Source: Alphaproteobacteria bacterium (GTDB lineage Bacteria; Pseudomonadota; Alphaproteobacteria; Rhizobiales; Xanthobacteraceae). Taken from it: DNA of 64,000 bases. Position numbers and translations under genes: made by a program. The notes under the pieces were generated by a model, which saw only the letters and a program-made list of their open reading frames with translations, ran no database searches and was not told where the DNA came from. Position 1 is the first letter of the stretch. The number at the start of each line of letters is the position of its first letter. The stretch spans positions 1 through 64,000 of the forward strand of contig VAZV01000132.1 of assembly GCA_005884765.1 (NCBI GenBank), written 5' to 3'. Positions 18,896 to 28,054 of the stretch are shown in pieces.

Positions 18896-19991
18896 TATTG
18901 CCAAGGCGCCCGAAACAAGTCACGCCGCAATTTCAGATGTTGCGGAAAACAAGGAACAAACCTTTGGTGCGCGTGTCCTATCCAGCCAGCCATTCTGGGT
19001 GACGATCGCGCTCATCGTGCTGGTCGTGGTCATGACCATCAATGAACCGACCTTCGGCACCACCGAAAATGCCGCCAATGTCACGCGCAACTTCGCGCCG
19101 ATCGGAATTATGGCGATGGGGATGACCGTGGTTATCATCACCGGCGGCATTGACCTCTCCGTAGGGTCCGTGATGGGCCTGGTGGCGATTGTCGCGGGCC
19201 TGTTCCTTACTTGGCATTACTCCTGGTATGTCGCCTTCACGATGGGGATGATTGCCGGGCTTGCTTGCGGCACGGTCAACGGCTTTTTCGTGGCCTATGT
19301 CGGTATGCCTTCCTTCGTCGTGACGCTGGGCATGTTGTCGATCGCGCGGTCGCTTGCGGTGGTGTTTTCGGCCAACCAGATGCTCTATCAGTTCGGGCCC
19401 GACGCACCAATCGTCAGGGCCATCGGTCAGGCGAAATGGCCTTCGCACGCGCCGGCCGGTTGGGCACCGCATTGGATTCCCGAATTGTCATCGCATTTCT
19501 GGGTCCTGGTCGGGTTGGCCCTCATCGTTGGCTATGTGTTCAATTCCAAAGCCTGGGGCCGCCACCTGTTTGCGATCGGCGGCAACGAGCAGGCTGCTCG
19601 GCTCACCGGTGTTCCGGTCGATTGGATCAAATTTCAAGCCTATGTGTTTTCCGCCTTCACCGCTTCGTTGGCCTCTCTTCTGCTGCTCGGCTACAACGGC
19701 TCGGCCATCAATGCCATGGGGCAGGGCTATGAGCTGCGCGTAATCGCGGCGACTGTGATCGGCGGGGCCAGTCTGATGGGTGGGTCAGGCACCGCCTTCG
19801 GGGCTTTCATCGGTTCGGCCTTTCTCGAGGTCATCCGCAATGCCTTGTTGATGGCTGGCATCGATTCCAATTGGCAGGGCGCCTTTGTCGGCGCTTTCAT
19901 CATTCTCGCGGTGCTGCTCGGCATGCAAACTGGGGCCACGTCGATCATGACGGCCATCGTGCAGCAGTTGTTGCCGAAAAAGCACCGTTAG
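18885..19991 (+). CDS. sugar ABC transporter permease (CUT2/ribose type)
   Basis: A 368-residue integral membrane protein whose GTG start overlaps the ATPase gene by 11 bases. It has about ten hydrophobic segments and the permease hallmark GGIDLSVGSVMGLVAIVAG, and later ATVIGGASLMGGSGTAFGA. A short acidic N-terminal extension precedes the first membrane segment. It forms the inner-membrane channel with the neighbouring ATPase and binding protein. Confidence 0.9.
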   Translation: MQHDIAKAPETSHAAISDVAENKEQTFGARVLSSQPFWVTIALIVLVVVMTINEPTFGTTENAANVTRNFAPIGIMAMGMTVVIITGGIDLSVGSVMGLVAIVAGLFLTWHYSWYVAFTMGMIAGLACGTVNGFFVAYVGMPSFVVTLGMLSIARSLAVVFSANQMLYQFGPDAPIVRAIGQAKWPSHAPAGWAPHWIPELSSHFWVLVGLALIVGYVFNSKAWGRHLFAIGGNEQAARLTGVPVDWIKFQAYVFSAFTASLASLLLLGYNGSAINAMGQGYELRVIAATVIGGASLMGGSGTAFGAFIGSAFLEVIRNALLMAGIDSNWQGAFVGAFIILAVLLGMQTGATSIMTAIVQQLLPKKHR

Positions 19992-20041
19992 AAACCGAAT
20001 TCACTGCGGTAATCAGTGAAGGTCAACGAGGAGGAAACGAG

Positions 20042-21046
20042 ATGAAAAGATTTCTCTTAGGCACGGCTATCGCCTTCGGCGCCATGTCCGTGGCGATGTC
20101 CGGTGCCCAGGCGAAGGATGTCTTCGCTTTGGTGCCGAAGAATATGAACAATCCGTTCTTCGATCAGGCTCGCGACGGCTGCAAGAAAGCCGAAGCGGAA
20201 TCAAAGGGTGCCTTTCAATGCATGTATATAGGCCCCGGCGAACACGGCGGCGGCGAGGAGCAAGTGCAAATCCTGCAGGACCTCGTCGCCAAGAAGGTGG
20301 ACGGCATTGCCGTATCGCCATCCAATGCCGCGGCCGTGGCAGTGGCGTTGCAAGCTGCCAAGGATGCGGGCATTCCCGTTCTTACCTGGGACTCCGACCT
20401 GCTGCCTGACAGCAAGGGTCTGCGCGCCGCCTATATCGGCACCCATAATTACGAGATCGGCTCGAACCTCGCCAAACTCGCCATGCAGATCAAGCCGAAG
20501 GGCGGCACGGTGTGCATCCAGTCGGGCGGCGCCGCTGCGGCCAACCACAATGAACGGATGCAGGGAATTCGCGACACATTATCGGGCAAGAAATCGGCCG
20601 CTTCCCCTGGCGACCGCCTGGCCGGCCAGAATGGTTGGACCGAGATCGAGGGTTGCCCGCTCTATACCAATGACGACTTCCCGGTATCGGTCCAGCAGTT
20701 TACCGACATCATGGCGAAGAACCCGAAACTCGATGCCTTCATCCCGACGGGCGGTTTCCCGCAGTTCATTCCCGACGCAAACCGTGCCGCGGTGATGCCG
20801 TATAAGGACAAGATTGCCTCTAAGGCACTTGCCCTTGTGGTGGCAGACACCCTTCCGGTGCAGATCGACCAGATGAAGGAAGGCCTGTCGCTCGGCCAAG
20901 TCGGCCAGCGCCCGTTCGAAATGGGCTACAAGACGATGATGGCGCTGGAAGCGATGAAATCGGGCAAGCCCGCGCCCGCCGATCCCACTTACACCGGTCT
21001 TGATGTTTGCACGCCCGAGACCGTCGCCACCTGTATCGGTAAGTAA
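20042..21046 (+). CDS. sugar ABC transporter substrate-binding protein
   Basis: A 334-residue periplasmic binding protein of the ribose/inositol type. Signal peptide residues 1-23 end MSGAQA, followed by VFALVPKNMNNPFFDQAR, the usual opening of this fold, and DGIAVSPSNAAAV and AYIGTHNYEIGSNLA. ATG 20042 follows a strong GAGGAGG site; the open frame extending upstream is not coding. It completes the importer and is followed by a terminator-like hairpin. The ligand is probably inositol or a sugar found with it. Confidence 0.9.
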   Translation: MKRFLLGTAIAFGAMSVAMSGAQAKDVFALVPKNMNNPFFDQARDGCKKAEAESKGAFQCMYIGPGEHGGGEEQVQILQDLVAKKVDGIAVSPSNAAAVAVALQAAKDAGIPVLTWDSDLLPDSKGLRAAYIGTHNYEIGSNLAKLAMQIKPKGGTVCIQSGGAAAANHNERMQGIRDTLSGKKSAASPGDRLAGQNGWTEIEGCPLYTNDDFPVSVQQFTDIMAKNPKLDAFIPTGGFPQFIPDANRAAVMPYKDKIASKALALVVADTLPVQIDQMKEGLSLGQVGQRPFEMGYKTMMALEAMKSGKPAPADPTYTGLDVCTPETVATCIGK

Positions 21047-21062
21047 GTCTAATGCGATGAAT

Positions 21063-21095
21063 GGGGCGGGAGGCAACTCCCGTCCCGTTGTTTTA
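21063..21095 (+). terminator. rho-independent terminator after the importer operon
   Basis: Stem GGGGCGGGAG pairs with CTCCCGTCCC (one G-T pair) around a short loop and is followed by GTTGTTTTAT. It ends the rightward inositol-type operon. Confidence 0.75.
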
Positions 21096-21183
21096 TCGCG
21101 GCGAATTTCTGGCACGGCTTCAATCGCTGCCACGTGGTTGCATGTCCCCGCAACCATCTCAACTTGCGAAACCCCGGTCCGCG

Positions 21184-22215
21184 TCAGCGATTGGCCGTTA
21201 GTTGCTGTCGGTAGCGCTCGGCGTCCCAGTTCAGCAGAGCCTGTTCCTTGTCGGGTGGCAGATATTCGATTGCTGCGTCGAGCGGCAGGCGAGTGACCAC
21301 GAGCGCGAGGCACGTCAGAAGAGCGTGCGCGCCCGCGCCTGCATCGCTGCGGATGACGGCGCCTTGGTCCGGGATCAGGACGGCGGCCGGCGCAGGCTGT
21401 CGGTCCGCTGCGGCGCGGCCAGCCTTCGCGGTGAGGCTCTCGTCTTCCGCGAGCATCGGCAAGGCCGGGCCAAGAAAAATTACATGGTCCGGATAGAGCG
21501 ATCCCCCGATGGCGACGCCAAGATTGTGCCGATCGGTGGCAAGCTGATGGCACAGCGGGTCTTGCGCTGGGCGATACTGCGTCCCGGCGCAACTCTGTGC
21601 CAGCGCGCCAACGTTGGCGCGCGTGGTGTCGCGTGGCTTCAGCGTCAGACGCTCCTCGACCTCCGCCACCAATGCTTCGGCTGCGTCGCAGGTTGCAGCT
21701 CCCACGACCAGACCGTGATTGCCGAGGATCAGCACATCCGCTGGCCTTTGCGCGAGACTCGCGCTCACCGCCTGCGCAAGTGGCAGGCCGGGATGATGGT
21801 AGTCAAGCCGGTGGCAAGATAGGCCGCGGAGCCGTTCGGCAAATTCGTCGCGCGCATCGTTCCGCACTGACCATGCGATGGTGTTGACCGAATGGACATG
21901 CAGCACGACCGGATGTGGCATCAGCGCATGAAGCGACGTCTCGATGGACGCGCGAAGCGGGCTTGCCACGTGGCCGGCCGCTGCCGGCATGTGCTCGTCG
22001 CCCTTAGCGAGAGCCGCACGGGCGCCGGAGAGCGAGATCGGGAGGAAGATGTCCTTGATTTCGGCATCGGCGAGCCAGGTGCCCGAAGCTTTCACCCAAA
22101 GCACGTCGCCATGCTTGACCGAGGAATTGCCGCCGGCAGCCTGTGTCAGCAGGATGTTCTTGCCGACCCGCGCCGACATGCGGCGCAGTTCGTTCAGGAT
22201 TGCAGGCTGCCGCAT
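21184..22215 (-). CDS. class II aldolase/adducin-family protein
   Basis: About 343 residues. The zinc-binding part is visible as VVLHVHSVNTIAW and LILGNHGLVVGAAT, and NILLTQAAGGNSSVKHGDV matches the phosphate-binding loop of the family. The C-terminal 140 residues form an extra domain not present in the 210-250-residue FucA type. I choose ATG 22215 with GGTGAGG upstream; ATG 22245 would overlap the previous gene. It is the last gene of a kinase-HAD-aldolase operon, so it probably splits a phosphorylated ketose into a three-carbon phosphate and an aldehyde (inference). Confidence 0.82.
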   Translation of the reverse strand: MRQPAILNELRRMSARVGKNILLTQAAGGNSSVKHGDVLWVKASGTWLADAEIKDIFLPISLSGARAALAKGDEHMPAAAGHVASPLRASIETSLHALMPHPVVLHVHSVNTIAWSVRNDARDEFAERLRGLSCHRLDYHHPGLPLAQAVSASLAQRPADVLILGNHGLVVGAATCDAAEALVAEVEERLTLKPRDTTRANVGALAQSCAGTQYRPAQDPLCHQLATDRHNLGVAIGGSLYPDHVIFLGPALPMLAEDESLTAKAGRAAADRQPAPAAVLIPDQGAVIRSDAGAGAHALLTCLALVVTRLPLDAAIEYLPPDKEQALLNWDAERYRQQLTANR

Positions 22216-22225
22216 CTTCAAAACC

Positions 22226-23095
22226 TCACCAGGCCAGATATTCAATCATCCAATGCGGCGTGCGGGATTCCGAGCCGGCCAGTGTGCAGACCGCCTTGGG
22301 CAGGTCAGCCGCCTTCGCGAGTGCTTCCCGATGAACGCCGGAGCGGATGAGGGTGGTCAGCATTCTTGCCGCGCGGCCGCCGGCGACATCGTGATCGATC
22401 GAATCGCCGACGACGAGAACGCGCTCGGGCACGGGATGGCCCAGCCTTTCGAGTGCAGCAGCGAAGATCGGCCCATGCGGCTTGCCGACGAATTTCACCG
22501 TGCCACCGAGCGATTGATAAAAGGCTGCCAGCGCGCCGGGCGCCGGAATCAGTCCTCCCGCGCCGAACATGACAAGATCGGGATTGGCGCACAGCATCGG
22601 CACCCGTCGCGCCGCAGCGACGGTCAGGCGTTCGCGCCAGTGTTCAGGTTCGGATACGGCTTCGTCGAGACCGCCGAGCAGGATGAAGTCGGCATCTCGC
22701 ACATCCTCCGCGACATCGAATCCAAGACCGTTCACGATCGACTGGTCGCCGCCGCGTGTAATCACGAAACACGTGCGGCCGAGACCGATGAAGGGTTCGC
22801 GTTCCTGTTCGCGTAATCCGCTCCAGGCAACTTCGCCCGACGACAACATGCCGTCATAGGCATCGAGCGGCAGGCCAAGCGCGGCAAGGCGCCGCTGATT
22901 ATCGTTGGCGCGCCGGCCCGAGTTGGAAAGCACCAGCACGCGCTTACCGGCTTCCCGGAGCCGCGCCACGCATTCTATGGCTGCAGGAAAGATCGACTTG
23001 CCTTCGTGCAGGGTTCCCCATTGGTCGAGCAGGACGTGATCGAACCTATCGGCGATGGCACCGAGACCCGTGATGGCGACAGGACCATCTTTCAT
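22226..23095 (-). CDS. HAD-superfamily IIA hydrolase (TIGR01459-like)
   Basis: About 289 residues from ATG 23095. This start overlaps the stop of the kinase gene in an ATGA, whereas the longer open frame is not protein-like. HAD motifs: DHVLLDQWGTLHEG (nucleophile Asp region), VLVLSNSGRRANDNQ, a lysine in VKFVGKPHGPI and VVGDSIDHDVAGG with the metal-binding aspartates. The family removes phosphate from small sugars or phosphoglycolate. Its placement between a sugar kinase and an aldolase suggests phosphate-ester clean-up in that pathway. Confidence 0.85.
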   Translation of the reverse strand: MKDGPVAITGLGAIADRFDHVLLDQWGTLHEGKSIFPAAIECVARLREAGKRVLVLSNSGRRANDNQRRLAALGLPLDAYDGMLSSGEVAWSGLREQEREPFIGLGRTCFVITRGGDQSIVNGLGFDVAEDVRDADFILLGGLDEAVSEPEHWRERLTVAAARRVPMLCANPDLVMFGAGGLIPAPGALAAFYQSLGGTVKFVGKPHGPIFAAALERLGHPVPERVLVVGDSIDHDVAGGRAARMLTTLIRSGVHREALAKAADLPKAVCTLAGSESRTPHWMIEYLAW

Positions 23096-24372
23096 GGCGG
23101 GCCGCCGTGCAATGCAAGCAGCGCCGCCCCGTAGCTTGCTTCGGTCTGCTCGGCGACCGTGACGGGCACGCCCAGAATGCGACGCCGGATCGAGGTCCAT
23201 GCCTCATTCCTCGCGCCGCCGCCGATGCTGATGACGCGCCGCAATGGCGGAGCTCCCAGCACAGCCAGGCGTTGATAGGCGAGTGCCTCGACCGATGCGA
23301 TGCCTTCGAGCAGGCCCTGGAAGAAACGTTCCTTCTCGACCGGACGCGGGGTGGTCCGCGCCGCCAGGGCTGGATCGGCGATCGGGAAGCGCTCGCCGGG
23401 CTTTGGCAGCGGATAATAATCAAGACCGGTCGGCTGCTGCGGCTTGAGTTGGGGTGTCAGACGGTCCATCTCCTCGACGGTGAAATGCATCAGCAAAGCC
23501 GCGCCACCCGAATTGGAAGCGCCGCCGGCAAGCCATCGCTCGCCAAGACGGTGCGAATAGACGCCCTGGTTGGCCGCGAAGATCGGCCGCGGCGCAAGCA
23601 GTTTCAGCACCAGCGTCGTGCCGAGCGAGGTGACGGCGTCTCCGGGCTGATCGGCACGGGTCGCGATGAAAGCCGCGACGCCGTCGGTGGTGCCGGCCAC
23701 GATGCGCGCCGATGGCGGCAAGCCGAGCGTGCGCGCGACGTTCGGATCGATTTCGGCAAAGGGCGTTCCGGGCACCAGCACCTTCGGCAGCAATTCGCGT
23801 GGCACGTCGAGATGGTCGATCCACGCGGGCCAGCTGCGCGTCACGGGGTCGTAGCCGAGCTTCAGCGCATTGTTTTCGTCACTGATCCCGTGGCAGCCGC
23901 CGAACCGGCCGGCAATCCAGTCGGCCTGATGAACGGCGTGGCGTGCATCCCCTGCGTCGCCCTGATGCAGGAGATGGAGCAGCTTGGCAAGCGCGCTGCT
24001 GCGGCCGTGGGCGCCGCTTTCCGCTGGTGCCACGTCGGCGATACGCGCGGCCTCCTTGGCGGCACGGGCATCGTTGTACATCAGCCCCAACGAGCGGGGC
24101 CTGCCGCCGGCATCGATGAGCAACAGGGTCCCGGATGTGCCATCGACGGCAACGCGTTCGACGCGGTCGAGACCGACCGTCTGGCCGAGCTTGCGGATGG
24201 CTGTGACCGCAGCCTGCCACCAGAGCTCCGGGTCCTGATCACGGGCATCGCCGTCCTGCCTCGGCGGGGGGAGGGCGGCTGAAGCTATGCCGTGGATGTC
24301 GCCGCGCGCATCGACGGCACACGCGCGAACCCCGCCGGTTCCAATGTCAATGCCGAGGAACAATCCTGTCAT
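23092..24372 (-). CDS. FGGY-family carbohydrate kinase (D-ribulokinase-like)
   Basis: A 426-residue sugar kinase. ATP-site motifs are FLGIDIGTGGVRACAVD and VAVDGTSGTLLLIDAGG. LMYNDARA and the late GGGARNEAWTSIRRRILG fit the FGGY fold, and DGVAAFIATRA holds the catalytic Asp region. The YNDARA signature recalls the D-ribulokinase subgroup (recall) rather than glycerol or xylulose kinase. It diverges from the SorC regulator with a 150-base control region and is followed by coupled HAD and aldolase genes. Confidence 0.87.
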   Translation of the reverse strand: MTGLFLGIDIGTGGVRACAVDARGDIHGIASAALPPPRQDGDARDQDPELWWQAAVTAIRKLGQTVGLDRVERVAVDGTSGTLLLIDAGGRPRSLGLMYNDARAAKEAARIADVAPAESGAHGRSSALAKLLHLLHQGDAGDARHAVHQADWIAGRFGGCHGISDENNALKLGYDPVTRSWPAWIDHLDVPRELLPKVLVPGTPFAEIDPNVARTLGLPPSARIVAGTTDGVAAFIATRADQPGDAVTSLGTTLVLKLLAPRPIFAANQGVYSHRLGERWLAGGASNSGGAALLMHFTVEEMDRLTPQLKPQQPTGLDYYPLPKPGERFPIADPALAARTTPRPVEKERFFQGLLEGIASVEALAYQRLAVLGAPPLRRVISIGGGARNEAWTSIRRRILGVPVTVAEQTEASYGAALLALHGGPP

Positions 24373-24470
24373 TAGTTTTCACCTGGGTTTCACCGGCTGA
24401 CCACGCAACCGCGGCCGGGCTGGGCGATTGCGCTGCAGCATATTTGGGGGATTGACGCCCCGGTCAGCCT

Positions 24471-24486
24471 CTGCAATTTTTTGCAG
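24471..24486. promoter_or_regulatory. inverted repeat in the kinase/SorC divergent promoter region
   Basis: CTGCAATTTTTTGCAG is a 6-bp inverted repeat around TTTT. A further AATTTGCAA lies at 24497-24505. Both sit between the divergent kinase and SorC genes, a likely place for autoregulation by the SorC-family protein. Binding is not shown. Confidence 0.4.
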
Positions 24487-24521
24487 GACGTGAAGAAATT
24501 TGCAAGCGAGGTCTTGCGGGC

Positions 24522-25535
24522 GTGTCTTTCCCTTCCGACAGGCTGTCCATGGTCGATGGCGAAGCGTCGCTCGCGACGCGCGCGGCGTGGCTCTATTTCG
24601 CCGCTGGGCTGACCCAGTCGGAGGTCGCAAGCCGCCTCAACATCCAGAGCACCAAGGCGCACCGCCTGATCGCGCGCGCGAGCCGCGAGGGCATGATCCG
24701 CGTCTTTGTCGAGGGTCCGGTGGCGGAATGCGTGGCGCTGGAAAACGCCTTGGCCCAGCGCTACGGGCTTGCGTTCTGCCGCGTCGCGCCGGATCTCGGC
24801 GAGGGCGACCTGCCGCTGAAGGCGTTGGCACTCGAGGGAGCAAGCTTCCTGCGCCAGATCCTCGAGCGCGGCGAGGACAAGGTCATCGGCGTTGGCCACG
24901 GACGCACACTGGCGGCCCTCGTCGAACAGACGCCGCAGACGCCGGCGCGCGATGTGCAGTTCGTGTCGCTGCTGGGCGGGTTGACCCGGAAATTCGCCGC
25001 CAATCCGTTCGACGTGATTCACCGACTGGCCGAGCGCACCGGCGCCGAAGCCTTCCTGCTCCCGGTCCCGGTGTTCGCCAATTCAGTCGCCGATAGGGCT
25101 GTGTTGATGACACAATACGGCATTGCCGACGTTTTCGCGCTGGCCCGCAAGGCCTCCCTGTTGCTGGTCGGCATTGGTCAGATCAGCCGCGACGGCTTTC
25201 TGGTGTCGAGCTGCATGATCAAGCCCGACGAGGTCACCGAACTGAAACGGGTCGGCGCCTGCGCCGATCTGCTCGGGCATTTCTTCGATGCCAACGGCCA
25301 GGTGCTGGACATCGATCTGTCGGCACGCGCGACCTCGATGAGCCCGGCCGATCTGAAGAAGCACCGCATCGTCGCGATCGCCGGCGGCCTTCCCAAGGTG
25401 ACGGCGCTGCGCGGCGTGCTGCGCAGCGGCATGCTGCACGGGCTGATCATCGACGAGGCGACCGCCGCTGTGCTCGCTGCGGACAAGCCGGAGGAAACAT
25501 CCGGCGCGACCAGAAGAATCAAGGGACGGAAGTAA
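24522..25535 (+). CDS. SorC/DeoR-type sugar-binding transcriptional regulator (EryD-like)
   Basis: A 337-residue regulator. An N-terminal HTH (WLYFAAGLTQSEVASRLNIQ, STKAHRLIARASREG) is followed by the SorC sugar-phosphate effector domain (DKVIGVGHGRTLAAL, FVSLLGGLTRKF, VVAIAGG-like IVAIAGGLPKVTALRGVLRS). GTG 24522 or ATG 24549 may be the start. It precedes the importer and kinase genes with no other regulator, so it probably controls both arms. The relatives best known for such loci are the erythritol regulators (EryD). Confidence 0.88.
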   Translation: MSFPSDRLSMVDGEASLATRAAWLYFAAGLTQSEVASRLNIQSTKAHRLIARASREGMIRVFVEGPVAECVALENALAQRYGLAFCRVAPDLGEGDLPLKALALEGASFLRQILERGEDKVIGVGHGRTLAALVEQTPQTPARDVQFVSLLGGLTRKFAANPFDVIHRLAERTGAEAFLLPVPVFANSVADRAVLMTQYGIADVFALARKASLLLVGIGQISRDGFLVSSCMIKPDEVTELKRVGACADLLGHFFDANGQVLDIDLSARATSMSPADLKKHRIVAIAGGLPKVTALRGVLRSGMLHGLIIDEATAAVLAADKPEETSGATRRIKGRK

Positions 25536-25557
25536 GTGCAAACAAGGAGATGAGTGC

Positions 25558-26997
25558 ATGTTCGATCGTGAGAAGAATCTGTTCGACTCCTACGCCGCCA
25601 AGCGCATTAGCCGGCGAGATCTGCTCGATGGTGCGGCTAAGCTCGGCATTGCCGGGGTTGCCGCCAACGCCGCCTTCGCGTCGTCGGTTTCCCGGGCGAT
25701 GGCCGCGAATTTTGACTGGAAGGCCCAAAGTGGCAAGACGGTCAAGCTGCTGTTGAACAAGCATCCTTACGCCGATGCGATGATCGCGGATATCGCCGCA
25801 TTCAAGTCGCTCACCGGCATGAATGTGACCTACGATATCTTTCCGGAGGACGTCTATTTCGACAAGGTGACGGCGGCATTGTCGTCGAAGTCGGACCAGT
25901 ACGATGCCTTCATGACGGGCGCATACATGACCTGGACCTATGGCCCCGCCGGCTGGACTGAGGATCTCAACGCCTACATTCAGGACGCATCGAAGACGAG
26001 CCCCGACTTCAATTGGGACGACGTGCTGCCAAATCTGCGCGCCTCGACGGCATGGGACGGCGTCCCCGGCTCCGAACTGGGTTCAGGCAAAGCCAAGCAG
26101 TGGTGCATCCCGTGGGGATTCGAACTCAACAACATCACCTACAACCGCAACATCTTCGACAAGGTCGGCGTCAAACCGCCAAAGAACCTGGATGACATGA
26201 TCGAGGTCGCGGCGAAGATTACCAAGGATGCGGGCGGACCCTATGGAATTGGCGTTCGCGGCTCGCGCTCCTGGGCGACCATCCATCCGGGCTTCCTGTC
26301 CGGGTATTCCAACTTCGGGCAGAAGGACTTCGTGATGGAAGGCGGCAAGCTGAAAGCCGCCATGAATACCAAGGCCTCGAAGGAGTTCCACGATAAATGG
26401 GTCAAGATGATCCAGCAGTCGGGACCCAGGAACTGGTCGACTTACACCTGGTACCAGGTCGGCACCGACCTTGGTGCCGGCGCCTCCGGCATGATCTTCG
26501 ACGCCGACATCCTCGGCTATTTCATGAATGGCGGCGAGAACAAGGAGAAAGGCAAGATGGGCTACGCGGCGTTCGCGGCCAATCCGGCCGCCAAGGCGCC
26601 GACACCCAATGTGTGGATCTGGTCACTCGCGCTGTCGAGCTTCTCGAAGCAGAAGGATGCGGCCTGGTTGTTCATGCAGTGGGCGGCGTCCACCGAGCAC
26701 GACCTGTTTGGCGCGCGCAAGATGGACTTCGTCAATCCCGTGCGTACCTCGGTGTGGAAGGACAGCGAGTTCCGCGACAGGATCGCGAAGTCCTATCCCG
26801 GCTATCTCGAGCAGTACGATGTCTCTTCTCCCGGCGCGAAAATCTACTTCACTGCGCAGCCGCTGTTCTTCGATCTGACCACTGAGTGGGCGGCCTCGCT
26901 GCAGAAGATGGTCGCGAAGGAGGTTAGCGTCGACGAGGGGCTCGACAGGCTCGCCGACAGCGTCAATCGCCAGTTGAAGTCCGCCGGACTCGGCTGA
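25558..26997 (+). CDS. extracellular solute-binding protein, Tat-exported
   Basis: A 479-residue family 1 binding protein. The N-terminus contains a twin-arginine motif, ISRRDLLDGAAKLG, followed by a hydrophobic stretch ending SRAMA, so it is probably exported folded. The mature chain shows MNVTYDIFPEDVYFDKV, MTGAYMTWTYGPAGW and the typical binding-protein end QKMVAKEVSVDEGLDR. ATG 25558 has AAGGAG upstream. It starts a rightward run of importer genes. The ligand is probably a polyol or sugar processed by the downstream kinase. Confidence 0.9.
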   Translation: MFDREKNLFDSYAAKRISRRDLLDGAAKLGIAGVAANAAFASSVSRAMAANFDWKAQSGKTVKLLLNKHPYADAMIADIAAFKSLTGMNVTYDIFPEDVYFDKVTAALSSKSDQYDAFMTGAYMTWTYGPAGWTEDLNAYIQDASKTSPDFNWDDVLPNLRASTAWDGVPGSELGSGKAKQWCIPWGFELNNITYNRNIFDKVGVKPPKNLDDMIEVAAKITKDAGGPYGIGVRGSRSWATIHPGFLSGYSNFGQKDFVMEGGKLKAAMNTKASKEFHDKWVKMIQQSGPRNWSTYTWYQVGTDLGAGASGMIFDADILGYFMNGGENKEKGKMGYAAFAANPAAKAPTPNVWIWSLALSSFSKQKDAAWLFMQWAASTEHDLFGARKMDFVNPVRTSVWKDSEFRDRIAKSYPGYLEQYDVSSPGAKIYFTAQPLFFDLTTEWAASLQKMVAKEVSVDEGLDRLADSVNRQLKSAGLG

Positions 26998-27103
26998 TAC
27001 ACCGCTTGGCGCCTGTTCCTCAGCGTACCTTGACAGGCCATCGGCCGGAAGACCAGCTTCTTCGGGCCGGTGGCATGCCGCAAACGCTTGAAGCTTCGTC
27101 ACC

Positions 27104-28036
27104 ATGAGCATGCTGCAACTCCTTCAGGCGAATGCGCCAGCCGGGCGCAAGGCGAGGCCACGCGGCCGCGCACTGCCTTATCTTCTCAGTTTGCCGGCGC
27201 TGCTCGTCTGCGTGGCGATCATTGTCCCGTTTGTGGCCGCCGCGGTCTATTCGCTGCAGCGCTATCGGTTGAACCTGCCGTTTTTGCGTGGCTTCATCGG
27301 CGTCCAGAACTACGTCGACTTTCTCACCGATCCCGCGTTCTGGAATACGTTGCGCATCTCGCTTGTCTACACCGCGTTGACGGTCGTCCTCGAGCTGCTG
27401 CTCGGTCTAGCGATAGCGCTTCTGCTGCGGCGCCCGACCCGCTTTCACAACGCGGTCTCGATCGTGCTGCTGCTGCCACTGATGACGGCGCCTGCGATTG
27501 CCGCCTTGATGTGGAAACTCATGACCAACCCGGGATTCGGAATCCTGTCCTATCTGGTCGGCCTTTTCGGCCTCACTGATTTCAAATGGGCGTCCGATCC
27601 TTCGACCGCGCTGTTTACGGTGGTCCTCGTCGATGTCTGGGTCTACACCCCCTTCATCATGATCTTGCTGCTCGCTGGGCTGCGGTCGCTGCCGCGCCAG
27701 CCGTTCGAGGCAGCGGCGCTCGATGGCGTCCCGGCGACCTTCGTGTTTTTCCGTATCACGCTGCCGATGCTGGCGCCGTACATCATCACGGCCTCGCTGT
27801 TCCGCCTGCTCGACTCGATCCAGCAGTTCGACATCATCTATGCGATGACGCAGGGCGGTCCGGGCGATCGGCTGATGGTGTTTCAGGTGCAGGCCTATCT
27901 CGAGTTCTTCCAGTACACCAACGTGGGCAGGTCGGCGGCGCTGTTGATGATCCTGTGGGTGATCACCAACATCCTGTCGAACATCTTCATCAAGAACTGG
28001 TTGCGGTTGCGCGCACGCGCACACAGCCAGGCGTGA
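27104..28036 (+). CDS. ABC sugar transporter permease 1 (MalF type)
   Basis: A 310-residue permease with six or so membrane segments. The EAA loop appears as RQPFEAAALDGVPATFVFF followed by ITLPMLAPYI, which contacts the ATPase. It follows the binding protein gene by about 105 bases and leads directly into permease 2. It has the usual MalF-like order: a first segment near residue 30 and a large periplasmic loop. Confidence 0.9.
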   Translation: MSMLQLLQANAPAGRKARPRGRALPYLLSLPALLVCVAIIVPFVAAAVYSLQRYRLNLPFLRGFIGVQNYVDFLTDPAFWNTLRISLVYTALTVVLELLLGLAIALLLRRPTRFHNAVSIVLLLPLMTAPAIAALMWKLMTNPGFGILSYLVGLFGLTDFKWASDPSTALFTVVLVDVWVYTPFIMILLLAGLRSLPRQPFEAAALDGVPATFVFFRITLPMLAPYIITASLFRLLDSIQQFDIIYAMTQGGPGDRLMVFQVQAYLEFFQYTNVGRSAALLMILWVITNILSNIFIKNWLRLRARAHSQA

Positions 28037-28054
28037 GGTTCGGGGAGGGCGGCG

